NCBI GenBank assembly: GCA_030146745.1
Contig: JASLBD010000033.1
Coordinates: 1-5,391, forward strand
Direction of reading: 5' to 3'
Length of the DNA stretch: 5,391 nt
Origin: Allosphingosinicella sp.
Lineage (GTDB): Bacteria > Pseudomonadota > Alphaproteobacteria > Sphingomonadales > Sphingomonadaceae
Shown: positions 5,358-5,391 of the stretch, in pieces
Layout: each line of letters begins with the position of its first letter
How positions within the stretch are numbered: position 1 is the stretch's first letter
Made by a program: the position numbers and the translations under genes
The notes under the pieces: generated by a model
Seen by the model: only the letters and a program-made list of their open reading frames with translations
Told to the model about the DNA's origin: nothing
Database searches by the model: none

Positions 5358-5391
5358 ATGATCCGCCCCTATCTGCCCCTGAACGGCCTTC
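5358..5391 (+). CDS. Start of a putative LysR-family (GcvA-like) regulator, cut by the window end
   Basis: Only 11 codons are visible, reading M-I-R-P-Y-L-P-L-N-G-L. The L-P-x-L-N-x-L pattern right after the start is typical of GcvA/AmpR-type LysR regulators, where it leads into the DNA-binding helix-turn-helix. Purine-rich AGAAG (5347-5351) lies 6 bases before the ATG and can serve as ribosome binding site; AAGGG (5353-5357) touches it. Its divergent position next to the FAD oxidase gene suits a LysR gene controlling its neighbour. With so few residues the family call rests on the short motif and the position only. Confidence 0.45.
   Translation, partial: MIRPYLPLNGL

Overview
The window looks like chromosome from a GC-rich alphaproteobacterium, most likely a sphingomonad-type organism. 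This is inferred from the very high GC content, the strong G/C bias at third codon positions, the tightly packed genes and the style of the encoded proteins. No rRNA or other marker gene is present to prove it. There is no tRNA, rRNA, CRISPR array, transposase or integrase.

Layout. Positions 1-127 are a leader with no assigned gene and end in a good ribosome binding site. Positions 128-4015 hold a compact three-gene + strand operon: a glutamine-synthetase-fold ligase of the gamma-glutamyl-amine (PuuA-like) kind, an NAD(P)-dependent aldehyde dehydrogenase, and an iron-containing alcohol dehydrogenase. The junctions are a 1-base gap and a 1-base TGATG overlap. The alcohol dehydrogenase gene runs into the remnant of a dispersed palindromic repeat that supplies its last codons and stop. 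A convergent - strand gene (4039-5130) encodes a Tat/lipoprotein-type FAD oxidoreductase of the D-amino-acid oxidase (DAO) family. A 227-base divergent intergenic region (5131-5357) carries a perfect 7-bp inverted repeat and a LysR-type dyad. The last 34 bases are the start of a + strand gene whose first residues resemble a GcvA-like LysR regulator.

How the genes may work together. The operon fits a gamma-glutamylation route for an amine or amino alcohol. The ligase would attach glutamate to the amino group, the alcohol dehydrogenase would oxidise the hydroxyl to an aldehyde, and the aldehyde dehydrogenase would make the acid. The PuuB-like oxidase and PuuD-like hydrolase of the classic putrescine pathway are not in the window. 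This pathway is inference; the enzyme family calls are well supported by motifs.

The most striking observation is the FAD protein. Its sequence appears to be a circularly permuted D-amino-acid oxidase. The substrate-arginine and H-N-Y-G-H-G-G block, normally at the C-terminus, lies at residues about 48-95, ahead of the GxGxxG dinucleotide-binding motif at 110-115. The protein stops exactly where that block would normally begin. It also has an export signal with a twin arginine and a lipobox cysteine, so it would be an exported, probably membrane-anchored, permuted DAO enzyme.
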